Assembly: GCF_000820515.1 (NCBI RefSeq)
Contig: NZ_JXDG01000035.1
Location: 62,001 to 126,000 of the forward strand
Direction of reading: 5' to 3'
DNA length: 64,000 bases
Origin: Pseudomonas batumici
GTDB taxonomy: Bacteria > Pseudomonadota > Gammaproteobacteria > Pseudomonadales > Pseudomonadaceae
Shown here: positions 8,195 through 15,466 of the stretch, piece by piece
Position numbering within the stretch: position 1 is the stretch's first letter
How the letters are laid out: each line of letters begins with the position of its first letter
Translations under genes and position numbers: made by a program
The notes under the pieces: model-generated
Seen by the model: the letters and a program-made list of their open reading frames with translations, nothing else
The model's database searches: none
What the model was told of the DNA's origin: nothing

Positions 8195-9319
8195 CTAAAA
8201 CGCCGTAATTCTATCGCCGCTACAGGCCCAAGAATTAACGTGAATAGAAACCTCTGTCCATAATTTGTTAATTTCTGACGGGAGAGTTGAAATGCTTTTT
8301 GCTATTTCGCGAAATTGTCCGTTTTTGATCGTCGAGCTCAAGTATTCAGCAACGATTCTAGCCGTTTTGTCGGGCATTTTGTCAAGAACAATACATCCCG
8401 GACTGCAATTGCCCCCTGCCCATGTTAGGCAGCTCTGTTGTTTGGGGGTGAACCCTGCTCTGTGTTGGGACCAATAGGCACCTTTTGCATCGGAGCTTAC
8501 GAAATTTGTACAACTTTTCCCTATTTTAAGTGGTATGTAGGGCCAATAGTCTTGGGTTTGTAAGCTTTCAATTTCTCGCAGGTAGTCTGATTGGTTTATT
8601 TCTTGCTTAGTGGATTTTTTTATGAGGTCTGAAGGGATTAGGTTTTCTACCGAGTAGCAGTTAAGTATTACCGGGAAAGAGTGAGGCTTAGGGGAATCCG
8701 TATGTAGCTGCATGATTGGTGCAGCGGTGTTTGTGCCGAGGGTTGCATTTTCATACTCTAAATCACCATCAACTATACATAGGCTCAAGCGGTTCTGAGT
8801 GGAGTTGATCTCGAATTGTCTCGGCGTCTGGCTACCTCCCCCTGAAATAAAGTGCGCATTGTGCCTCAAATTCTGTAGGTTCGTTGAATTATGATTTTTA
8901 ATTTTTGCTATATGCTGAAACAGCTCGCAGTCAGTGATGTTTTCTGCGAGCAATACTGTCGGCTCAAGGAAGTCTCCATTTGCGAAATTATCAATCGAAA
9001 TCTCGATAATGGTTTTACCTTGTTCTACTGAGGTTCTTATTGTGTTTGGCGTTGAAATAACGTTGACGTAGGTCGTCATTGACTCAAAAATTGTTTTCTT
9101 GAATCTCTGGAGTGACTTTATTTTTCTTATGGTGAGTTTTGTCGCTTCGCTGATTCCTGGTAATGCCTCAATTTTTTCTAGATGGGCAGGTTTGCAGTAA
9201 ATTAAATGCTTTCCCAGTCGACGTGCTCTGAATAGTTCATCGATGCAAATGCTAAAGTTAGCCGGAAGCACTTGATGCTCAATCAGAGAGATGACGGTTT
9301 CGTCAATGCGAAAGAACAT
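8195..9319 (-). CDS. TOPRIM-like (DUF4435/OLD-type) putative nuclease, effector partner of the upstream ATPase
   Basis: A 374-aa protein without a confident close family. Numbered from the ATG at 9319, the middle region has a TOPRIM-like acidic set: Glu126 and Asp130 in TVLLAENITDCELF, and the DxD pair Asp184/Asp186 in SLCIVDGDLEYE. These are followed by CYSVENLIPS, which resembles the 'iEnyl' block of DUF4435. TOPRIM nucleases of OLD and PARIS (AriB) systems use such residues for metal-dependent cleavage. The ATG overlaps the stop of the ATPase (TGATG), so the two are translationally coupled. The gene is clearly AT-richer than its neighbours and rich in Asn, Lys and Ile codons, pointing to horizontal acquisition. 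The nuclease role is inferred. Confidence 0.65.
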   Translation of the reverse strand: MFFRIDETVISLIEHQVLPANFSICIDELFRARRLGKHLIYCKPAHLEKIEALPGISEATKLTIRKIKSLQRFKKTIFESMTTYVNVISTPNTIRTSVEQGKTIIEISIDNFANGDFLEPTVLLAENITDCELFQHIAKIKNHNSTNLQNLRHNAHFISGGGSQTPRQFEINSTQNRLSLCIVDGDLEYENATLGTNTAAPIMQLHTDSPKPHSFPVILNCYSVENLIPSDLIKKSTKQEINQSDYLREIESLQTQDYWPYIPLKIGKSCTNFVSSDAKGAYWSQHRAGFTPKQQSCLTWAGGNCSPGCIVLDKMPDKTARIVAEYLSSTIKNGQFREIAKSISTLPSEINKLWTEVSIHVNSWACSGDRITAF

Positions 9320-10827
9320 CACATAGCCTCGCTATCAAAGAAGCCGATAGGCCAGTCGGAAAGATAGCCATCCTTGTCAAAAGTTGACTCCCTGACAATT
9401 GTCGAGTCATCGAGACCTCCTTGGTCGAAAAGATAAACTCCAACATCTTCAGTCGACAGTGTGCCTTCTTCGATTGATTTGCCTAATTGATTTATAATGA
9501 CTTCGCTATGTGTTTCTATAGCTATTTTGAAATTCGACTCTGGATACTCTTTAATCAAGGATGCAAAAAGGTCAGCTAGCTTCGCTTGCATCTTTGGATG
9601 AAGATGGAGTTCTGGCTGCTCAATTGCAAAGAATCTAGTGTAGCTCCCGTAGTTTTTCTTCCTGGTCATTGTCCAAAGTTGAGCAATAATTGGAAGAACT
9701 TGAGAGTAGCCAAAGCCCGTGTCTGCGAGGTTGACTTTTTCTTTCCCCCCTCGTTCGCTCAATACGATCGAAACGTGGCCCTCTGATAATTTGGCCCGGA
9801 CCTCAAAACCCATGGTTTTGCCCGTCCATTTTGCAAAGCTTTCAGATTCTTCCACTGAAAGGTTTTTCAAAAACATTGCAAGATTGTTTCCTTGTGGATC
9901 AATCTCATCTACCGCGAGCCCTTGAATTCTATAATAGCGCTCAGCTGAGGCGCGCAGGGGAGTTACATATTGGATCGCGTGACAAGTGCGCGACAAGAAT
10001 TCTGCGATTCCTTCAAATATTTCACAGAAATGCTTTGCTATCAGTAATGCAGTTATTTTCTGGACATCTTGTGAGTCTGCTGTCCAGCTGGATATTTTGT
10101 ATTTCCAATGAGTGCCGAAGTCCAAAACTTTAAGCTGCTCAAGCACTACGCTTGGGCTGGCCGGATAGAGTCGGGCAGCAGTAGTTCCGATATTTTCGTC
10201 TTGTTTATTTTTATGAGTGTGCTTCTTTATAACGTCTATGATGCTGTTATGAAGTTGCGTTCGGAGTTCTGGGCGGTTTGTCTCTATGATGTTAGGGAGA
10301 AGGTTGAAGCTTCTGAACAGTAGGTAGCTGCTTGTTGCTGAGGTATAGTCTTCGTTATTGATTGTGAAGTTGGTGACTTTTAGTTTTTCATTTATCGCGA
10401 GTGTTATGTCGTTTTCGAAAACCCGAATGCTATATTCAGTTGATAGTGGGCTATTCAGGCCCAATTTTTCAGGGCGTATTGAGATTCCCAGTTCGACATG
10501 AGTATTCCCTTCCGCGATTCTGTGGCGGAATCTACTCTGTCGTGACAACGTCCTGTTGCTTATGCTTAATTCGAATCCAAATTCAATGGCTCGCTTTTCG
10601 GCGTAACGTGATAGTGCTTCATCAAAAGACCCGAAATCGACAAGCGGGCCATACCACAGTATCTCGGACAGAGTCTTAACTTGAGCACTTTGTTTTAATA
10701 GAGGAAGTGTTCTAATGAAAGAGCTTTTTCCAGAGCTGTTCTGGCCGAGAAATACATTAATTTTTTTAAACTGTATTTTCCCCGTGTCGCTCAAACTTCT
10801 GAGGTTTTTGATTCTTAGACTTTCCAT
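9319..10827 (-). CDS. AAA/ABC-type ATPase (AAA_21/DUF3696-like), putative anti-phage sensor
   Basis: A 502-aa SMC/ABC-like ATPase. It has Walker A GQNSSGKSS (residues 28-36), a signature-like ADTGFGYSQVLP, Walker B with catalytic acidic residues FFAIEQPELHLHP (Glu403/Glu406) and the His-switch ETHSEV (His440). The C-terminus YLSDWPIGFFDSE resembles the DUF3696 tail. Such ATPases pair with TOPRIM or HNH nucleases in OLD, Gabija, Septu and PARIS-like defence. The ATG at 10827 is preferred because GGAAG lies 5 bp upstream; a GTG at 10833 is possible. Gene order ATPase then TOPRIM matches ariA-ariB. Base composition is AT-rich for this genome. Confidence 0.8.
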   Translation of the reverse strand: MESLRIKNLRSLSDTGKIQFKKINVFLGQNSSGKSSFIRTLPLLKQSAQVKTLSEILWYGPLVDFGSFDEALSRYAEKRAIEFGFELSISNRTLSRQSRFRHRIAEGNTHVELGISIRPEKLGLNSPLSTEYSIRVFENDITLAINEKLKVTNFTINNEDYTSATSSYLLFRSFNLLPNIIETNRPELRTQLHNSIIDVIKKHTHKNKQDENIGTTAARLYPASPSVVLEQLKVLDFGTHWKYKISSWTADSQDVQKITALLIAKHFCEIFEGIAEFLSRTCHAIQYVTPLRASAERYYRIQGLAVDEIDPQGNNLAMFLKNLSVEESESFAKWTGKTMGFEVRAKLSEGHVSIVLSERGGKEKVNLADTGFGYSQVLPIIAQLWTMTRKKNYGSYTRFFAIEQPELHLHPKMQAKLADLFASLIKEYPESNFKIAIETHSEVIINQLGKSIEEGTLSTEDVGVYLFDQGGLDDSTIVRESTFDKDGYLSDWPIGFFDSEAM

Positions 10828-11072
10828 GTGCACTTCCGAGTGGCTGGCTTATACGGATTCCAAATCCTATATTTAATGATGTCGAAATGCCATAGTTTTG
10901 CATTTTTTTTGAGGAGGAGACCGATATCAGCTGGGAACGATCAAGCCTTGGTCGTTGAGCTTGAGATGCCAGAAAATCGGCTCGCGGATCGCGTCGAATG
11001 GGATTTAGAGAATTTTTCGTACAAACCCTAGTCACCTTTGCTAGTGGCTTATGCTCATCGCGATGTACCGTC

Positions 11073-11105
11073 GAAGATCATGCGTTGTCAGCGGGCATGA
11101 TCTTC
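11073..11105. terminator. Perfect 11-bp stem-loop
   Basis: GAAGATCATGC and GCATGATCTTC form an 11-bp perfect stem with an 11-base loop. It lies downstream of the DUF6124 stop and upstream of the ATPase gene. There is no clear T-run, so a terminator role is only likely. Confidence 0.5.
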
Positions 11106-11112
11106 AGCGGAG

Positions 11113-11131
11113 CGGGAAGCATCGCTTCCCG
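11113..11131 (-). terminator. Hairpin after the DUF6124 gene
   Basis: CGGGAAGC and GCTTCCCG form an 8-bp stem with a 3-base loop, 19 bp beyond the stop of the minus-strand DUF6124 gene. There is no strong U-tract. Confidence 0.5.
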
Positions 11132-11149
11132 TTCAACTACTGAGCCCTG

Positions 11150-11497
11150 TCAGCCGCCGGCGTTGATGGGCTGTTCATCCAGCACCGAGTCCATTTTCAG
11201 CTGTGCCAGCTCAATCAGGTGCACCACACCCATCGCCACCTTGCGGTTCGAACCGGTTTGGTTATCGGCGTGCTCATAGGCCGTGGCCGCGGCGGATTGC
11301 AGAATCGAGTAGACGTTGACCAGGGCGTCTTCCTGACTCCTGGGTTCACTCAAATGATCACGCAGCACGGTGACAGGGGTTGATTTCGAACCTGCTTCCG
11401 GACCAAGGTTGTAGTGAGACAAAGCCCGGTCGGCGATACGTGGGTCGATGGTTTCAGCGTTGGGTGTTGCCGGTGGATTAGGGGTGACCTTGAACAT
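11150..11497 (-). CDS. DUF6124-family small protein
   Basis: A 115-aa protein starting MFKVTPNPPATPN, the characteristic N-terminus of a Pseudomonas-restricted family (DUF6124/DUF3077-like). The ending MGVVHLIELAQLKMDSVLD is also family-like. Its function is unknown. The protein is soluble, with predicted helices and no signal peptide. The start is fixed by AAGGAG upstream. The 5' leader (11498-11630) is highly structured and is preceded by an intrinsic terminator on the same strand, which is unusual for a small orphan gene. Paralogues of this family often occur in several copies per genome (family knowledge). Confidence 0.75.
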   Translation of the reverse strand: MFKVTPNPPATPNAETIDPRIADRALSHYNLGPEAGSKSTPVTVLRDHLSEPRSQEDALVNVYSILQSAAATAYEHADNQTGSNRKVAMGVVHLIELAQLKMDSVLDEQPINAGG

Positions 11498-11630
11498 GGC
11501 GAAACTCCTTGGTAAATGGAGTCGCCAGACATCGCTGCTAAACAATTGGGTGGCGACTGTACGCGGGTTAGCAGACCGGTTACCAAGGGACCCGGCGCAC
11601 TCGAAAGTGCCCCACGCACAGCCACCATAA
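11498..11630 (-). ncRNA. Structured 5' leader of the DUF6124 gene
   Basis: On the minus strand, 11626-11610 (GGTGGCTGTGCGTGGGG) pairs imperfectly with 11567-11550 to close a multibranch structure. Inside it lies a hairpin at 11594-11611 with arms GGCGCACT and AGTGCC. The Shine-Dalgarno follows at its 3' end. The closing stem, inner arm and placement before the start codon suggest a cis-regulatory RNA or a small RNA sharing the leader. No known riboswitch aptamer was recognised. Confidence 0.45.
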
Positions 11631-11644
11631 AGAACAGCAGACGC

Positions 11645-11679
11645 AAAAAAAAGCGCCGCTTGAACGGGAGGCGGCACTT
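11645..11679 (-). terminator. Intrinsic terminator upstream of the DUF6124 leader
   Basis: Read on the minus strand, AAGTGCCGC and GCGGCGCTT form a 9-bp stem with one mismatch, followed by eight consecutive T. This is a textbook rho-independent terminator. It faces the same way as the DUF6124 gene but precedes its leader, so it ends either a short untranslated transcript or read-through from beyond 11700. Confidence 0.7.
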
Positions 11680-11825
11680 GCGTGCCTCGGTAAAAACGAG
11701 CTGCTAAACCCGGCCACTGAATTGGCAGTGACAGGACGAAGCCTAGCCGCGAGATCCCGCGCAAACAAGCGGTCAGGATTTTCTAGGAAATTTCAGTCAA
11801 GGGAAAGAGAGTTCTCTTGCTGGCC

Positions 11826-11888
11826 AATAGCGGATTGCGGGACTGCGGCTACAATCGAGTGCCAAGAGGATACGCAGACACAGTGGAG
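11826..11888 (+). repeat. 63-bp direct repeat, copy B2
   Basis: Second copy of 7372-7434, same orientation, four substitutions. It lies 55 bp before the 66-aa gene at 11943, as copy B1 lies 30 bp before the PNPOx-like gene. It forms the right boundary of the accessory segment. Confidence 0.85.
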
Positions 11889-11942
11889 AAAATCCTGGCG
11901 TAGCCGATACACTGCTGTCCTGATTGCACGAGTGCGTTTTCG

Positions 11943-12143
11943 ATGACCCTCACCGATGCTGTCCTGATCCTGCTGCTGGCCGCCCGTATCCATGGCACGG
12001 ACGATGCCGTGCGGGCGTCGGCGAAAAGCTGCGTGAAGAAACTGCCGCGTGGCAAACGCGAGTTGATCTACAACGTGATCAACAGCCACAGCCCCATGGA
12101 CCTGGTGGCGTTGATGGCCGAGAACCTGCAGCTGGACGACTAG
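11943..12143 (+). CDS. Small conserved protein (66 aa, DUF7740-like)
   Basis: A 66-aa acidic-tailed helical protein, MTLTDAVLILLLAARIHG at the N-terminus and ALMAENLQLDD at the end. It resembles a short Pseudomonas family of unknown function that I associate with DUF7740, though that name is from memory. The N-terminal stretch is hydrophobic but reads as an amphipathic helix rather than a signal. It is monocistronic between repeat B2 and the convergent iolR gene. Codon use matches the core genome, unlike the ATPase/TOPRIM pair. Confidence 0.6.
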   Translation: MTLTDAVLILLLAARIHGTDDAVRASAKSCVKKLPRGKRELIYNVINSHSPMDLVALMAENLQLDD

Positions 12144-12163
12144 GCATCCTGGTCGCCGCCGGG

Positions 12164-13084
12164 CTAATCCTCGAAGCCGACCTGCTCGTGAATCCCGTCC
12201 ACCTTCAACTCCAGTCGATAAGCCACGGCGATGAACAGCGCCTGGCACAGGCACAGGCTCGCACTCAACGACCGAAAGGCGAACGAGCTGCCCTCATTCA
12301 CCAGCAGCACCGTACTGGCCCGCTTGGCCAGCGGCGAGAGGGTGCTGTCGGTGATGGTCAGGGTTTTCGCCTGGTGCAATTGCGCGATGCGCAGGCAGTG
12401 CTGGGTTTCCTTGGCGTACGGCGAAAAGCTGATGGCGATCACCAGGTCGTTGGCGCGCACGCTGCGCATCTGTTCGCGATAGCTGCCGCCCAGGCCCGAG
12501 ACCAGGTGAATGCGCTTGTTGGTGTGCTGCAGGTTGTAGACCAGGTAATCGGCCACCGCGAATGAGCGGCGTACCCCCACCACATAGATGTTCTCGGCGT
12601 TCACCACCAGGTCCACGGCGGCGTCGAGCGCCTGGTCGTCGAGTTCCAGGCCCAGGCGCTCGATACCGGACAGCGTGGCATTGATGCACTCGCGTGCCAG
12701 GTCGCCGGCGCTGGCCTTCTGCGACTTGTTTTCGATCAGGCTGCGAATGCGCTGCTGGTAGTTCTGCGCCGGCGTGGTCTTGTGGGTATACGCCTGGCGA
12801 AACAACGCCTGCATTTCACTGAAACCGCTGAAACCGAAGCGCTGGGAAAAACGCACGATGGCCGAAGGGTGCACCTCGCATTCCCGGGCGATATCGCTGA
12901 TCCGGTCGACCATGATCCGGTCGCTCTGCTGGCTCATATAGCTGGCGATGCGCTTGAGCTGGCGCGGCAGGCTTTCGTATTCCTCGGTGATCAGCTGCAG
13001 CAGGCGCTCGGCATTGATCGGAGGGCTGGCGATATCGCCCTCGGGTGCACATTCGGGCGTAGCCGGCTGATCGGTGCGGGACAT
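12164..13084 (-). CDS. iolR: RpiR/MurR-family repressor of inositol catabolism
   Basis: A 306-aa regulator. An N-terminal HTH_6 domain (about residues 25-105, including IARECEVHPSAIVRFSQRFGFSGF) is followed by a SIS sugar-phosphate-binding domain (about 140-290, including IYVVGVRRSFAVADYLVYNL and SFSPYAKETQ). SIS-type RpiR repressors of inositol operons respond to a phosphorylated inositol intermediate. It lies divergent from iolC across a 276-bp region containing GGAA-N6-TTCC palindromes, the motif reported for the RpiR-type IolR of Sinorhizobium. Repression of the adjacent iol genes, relieved by an inositol-derived ligand, is the likely role. Confidence 0.88.
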   Translation of the reverse strand: MSRTDQPATPECAPEGDIASPPINAERLLQLITEEYESLPRQLKRIASYMSQQSDRIMVDRISDIARECEVHPSAIVRFSQRFGFSGFSEMQALFRQAYTHKTTPAQNYQQRIRSLIENKSQKASAGDLARECINATLSGIERLGLELDDQALDAAVDLVVNAENIYVVGVRRSFAVADYLVYNLQHTNKRIHLVSGLGGSYREQMRSVRANDLVIAISFSPYAKETQHCLRIAQLHQAKTLTITDSTLSPLAKRASTVLLVNEGSSFAFRSLSASLCLCQALFIAVAYRLELKVDGIHEQVGFED

Positions 13085-13223
13085 GGAAAATCCTCTGATG
13101 GGTGCTTGTGGCTGGGTGGCGGTAGTCTACAGGGGCGCCGCCAATAAAATCTTGAGTGCGCAGTCAAGTGGGGCGATGCTGAAACGATCCACTTCGACAG
13201 TCTTCGTCACGCTCAAGTGTAAT

Positions 13224-13237
13224 GGAAAATATATTCC
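13224..13237. promoter_or_regulatory. Probable IolR operator (perfect GGAA-N6-TTCC)
   Basis: The site GGAAAATATATTCC is a palindrome extended by flanking T and A. It matches the consensus described for RpiR-type IolR. It lies about 125 bp before iolC in the iolR-iolC intergenic space. Confidence 0.7.
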
Positions 13238-13251
13238 ATATAAAAAATAAT

Positions 13252-13265
13252 AGAAAATATATTGA
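13252..13265. promoter_or_regulatory. Second, degenerate IolR-like site
   Basis: AGAAAATATATTGA keeps the AATATA core of the upstream operator and is centred 28 bp from it. The spacing would place two dimers on nearly the same helix face. Confidence 0.5.
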
Positions 13266-13360
13266 ATGTCGCCGCGAGACGTTCTAGTCTGGCCCCACAC
13301 CAAGAGCGTTCGTGCTGGTACCGCGGCGAACGCAGGCTGATAAAAATAACAGGAGCCAGC

Positions 13361-15298
13361 ATGGGCCAGACTCGTTTTGCCAGTGGGCGTCAATTGGATC
13401 TGATCTGCCTCGGGCGCCTTGGCGTCGACCTCTATGCGCAGCAAGTCGGGGCGCGGCTGGAGGATGTCTCGAGCTTTGCCAAATACCTCGGCGGATCCTC
13501 CGCCAACATCGCCTTCGGCACGGCCCGCCTGGGGGTGAAATCGGCGATGTTGAGCCGGGTCGGCGACGACCACATGGGCCGCTTCCTGGTCGAATCCCTG
13601 GCCCGCGAAGGCTGCGACACCCAAGGTATCAAGGTCGATCCGGAACGTCTCACCGCCATGGTGCTCCTCGGTCTCAAGGACCGCGAAACCTTTCCGTTGG
13701 TGTTCTACCGCGAGAACTGCGCCGACATGGCCCTGCGCGCCGAAGATATCCGCGAGGACTTCATCGCCTCCAGCAAGGCCCTGCTGATCACCGGCACCCA
13801 TTTCTCCACCGCCAGTGTCTACAAGGCCAGTCTCCAGGCCCTGGACCATGCGGAAAAACACAACGTCCGGCGCGTGCTCGACATCGACTACCGCCCGGTG
13901 CTCTGGGGCCTGGCCGGCAAGGCCGACGGCGAAACCCGCTTTGTCGCCGACCAGCAGGTCAGCCAGCATGTGCAATCCATCCTCCCGCGCTTTGACCTGA
14001 TCGTGGGGACTGAAGAAGAGTTCCTGATCGCCGGCGGCAGCGAAGACTTGCTCACCGCGCTGCGGACCGTGCGTGGGCTGACCACCGCGACCCTGGTGGT
14101 CAAGCTCGGTGCGCAAGGCTGCACGGTGATTCACGGGGCGATTCCGGCGCGGCTCGAAGACGGCGCCATTTACCCGGGCGTACGGGTCGAAGTGCTCAAC
14201 GTGCTGGGGGCCGGCGATGCCTTCATGTCGGGTTTCCTCTGCGGGTGGCTTGAGGAGGCCAACGATGAGCGTTGCTGCCAGTTGGCCAATGCCTGTGGCG
14301 GCCTGGTGGTGTCACGCCATGCCTGCGCCCCGGCGATGCCGACCCGCGCCGAACTGGACTACCTGTTCAACAGCCCGGTGCCGATTACCCGGCCCGACCA
14401 GGACATGACCCTGCAACGCCTGCATCAGGTCAGCGTGCCGCGCAAAGCCTGGAAGCCGCTGTTCATCTTCGCCTTCGACCATCGCGGGCAGTTGGTGGAA
14501 CTGGCGCACAAGGGCGGTCGTGAGCTCAACAGCATCGGTGAACTCAAGCTGCTGTTCATCCAGGCCGTGGAGCGGGTCGAGGCCGATCTGCGCAAACAGG
14601 GCATCGAGGCGGATGTCGGGCTGCTGGCCGACCAGCGCTTTGGCCAGGATTCGTTGAACGCCGCCACCGGCCGTGGCTGGTGGGTCGCGCGTCCGGTGGA
14701 AATCCAGGGCTCCCGACCGCTGGCCTTCGAGCAGGGCCGCTCCATCGGCAGCAACCTGATTGCCTGGCCGCAGGAGCAGATCATCAAGTGCCTGGTGCAA
14801 TTCCACCCGGATGACGAGCCTTTGCTGCGCCTGGAACAGGAAGCGCAGATCAAGGCCCTGTATCAGGCGTCGCAGGTCAGCGGCCATGAGTTGCTGCTGG
14901 AAATCATCCCGCCCAAGGATCACCCGTCGGCACATCCCGATGTGCTGTATCGCGCCCTCAAGCGCCTCTACAACCTGGATATCTACCCGGCCTGGTGGAA
15001 GATCGAAGCGCAAAGCGCCGCCGAGTGGGAGCAACTCGACGCCCTGATTCAAGAGCGCGATCCCTATTGCCGAGGGGTGGTGCTGTTGGGCCTGAACGCG
15101 CCGGCTGCGACTCTGGCACAAGGTTTCCAGCAGGCCAGCCAGAGCCGAACCTGTCGTGGCTTTGCCGTCGGCCGGACGATTTTCCAGGAGCCCAGCCGGG
15201 CCTGGATGGCCGGTGAGATCGATGACGAAGCGTTGATCCGGCAGGTGCAGGCGACGTTCACCGGGCTGATCGACGCGTGGCGTGCGGCCCGGGCCTGA
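13361..15298 (+). CDS. iolC: 5-dehydro-2-deoxygluconokinase fused to a DUF2090 aldolase-like domain
   Basis: A 645-aa fusion. Residues ~12-335 are a PfkB sugar kinase with GGSSANIAFGTARLG near the N-terminus and the catalytic GAGDAF motif near residue 290; this part phosphorylates 2-deoxy-5-keto-gluconate. Residues ~345-645 form the DUF2090 domain, related to class I aldolase barrels. It is thought to carry out the IolJ step, which would explain why no separate iolJ is present. An AGGAG site at 13351 fixes the start at 13361; a longer in-frame reading to 13262 crosses the promoter region. First gene of the iol operon, with probable IolR operators upstream. Confidence 0.93.
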   Translation: MGQTRFASGRQLDLICLGRLGVDLYAQQVGARLEDVSSFAKYLGGSSANIAFGTARLGVKSAMLSRVGDDHMGRFLVESLAREGCDTQGIKVDPERLTAMVLLGLKDRETFPLVFYRENCADMALRAEDIREDFIASSKALLITGTHFSTASVYKASLQALDHAEKHNVRRVLDIDYRPVLWGLAGKADGETRFVADQQVSQHVQSILPRFDLIVGTEEEFLIAGGSEDLLTALRTVRGLTTATLVVKLGAQGCTVIHGAIPARLEDGAIYPGVRVEVLNVLGAGDAFMSGFLCGWLEEANDERCCQLANACGGLVVSRHACAPAMPTRAELDYLFNSPVPITRPDQDMTLQRLHQVSVPRKAWKPLFIFAFDHRGQLVELAHKGGRELNSIGELKLLFIQAVERVEADLRKQGIEADVGLLADQRFGQDSLNAATGRGWWVARPVEIQGSRPLAFEQGRSIGSNLIAWPQEQIIKCLVQFHPDDEPLLRLEQEAQIKALYQASQVSGHELLLEIIPPKDHPSAHPDVLYRALKRLYNLDIYPAWWKIEAQSAAEWEQLDALIQERDPYCRGVVLLGLNAPAATLAQGFQQASQSRTCRGFAVGRTIFQEPSRAWMAGEIDDEALIRQVQATFTGLIDAWRAARA

Positions 15299-15328
15299 CA
15301 TCTATCGGTAGTTGCAATGGGATCAAGT

Positions 15329-15410
15329 GTGGGAGCCGGCTTGCTGGCGATGGCGTCGGTGAGTGCAGTGCAAGGCTCAAGGGCTTCATCGCTGGCAAGC
15401 CAGCTCCCAC
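15329..15410. repeat. REP/REPIN palindrome inside the iol operon
   Basis: The outer arms GTGGGAGCCGGCTTGCTGGC and the matching reverse at 15390-15410 form a large hairpin. It belongs to the Pseudomonas REP family seen five more times in this window, here with GTGGGAG instead of TGTAGGAG. It sits between iolC and iolE and could dampen or protect the polycistronic message. Confidence 0.8.
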
Positions 15411-15466
15411 AGAAAAGCTGACCGCAGCGGTCTCAGGTTTATTTGAAAACAATAAAAGGTGCAGCC

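Larger units (their letters stand above)
10828..11149. other. Gene-free spacer with two hairpins
   Basis: No convincing coding frame. It holds the promoter side of the ATPase gene (AT-rich, 10840-10920) and, towards the DUF6124 stop, two perfect hairpins described separately (11073-11105 and 11113-11131). Confidence 0.5.

Noticed and set aside
7372..11888. Prophage or integrative element with att sites
   Set aside because: The 63-bp repeats fit att-like boundaries, but there is no integrase, no tRNA gene and no phage gene between them. Only an accessory segment is claimed.
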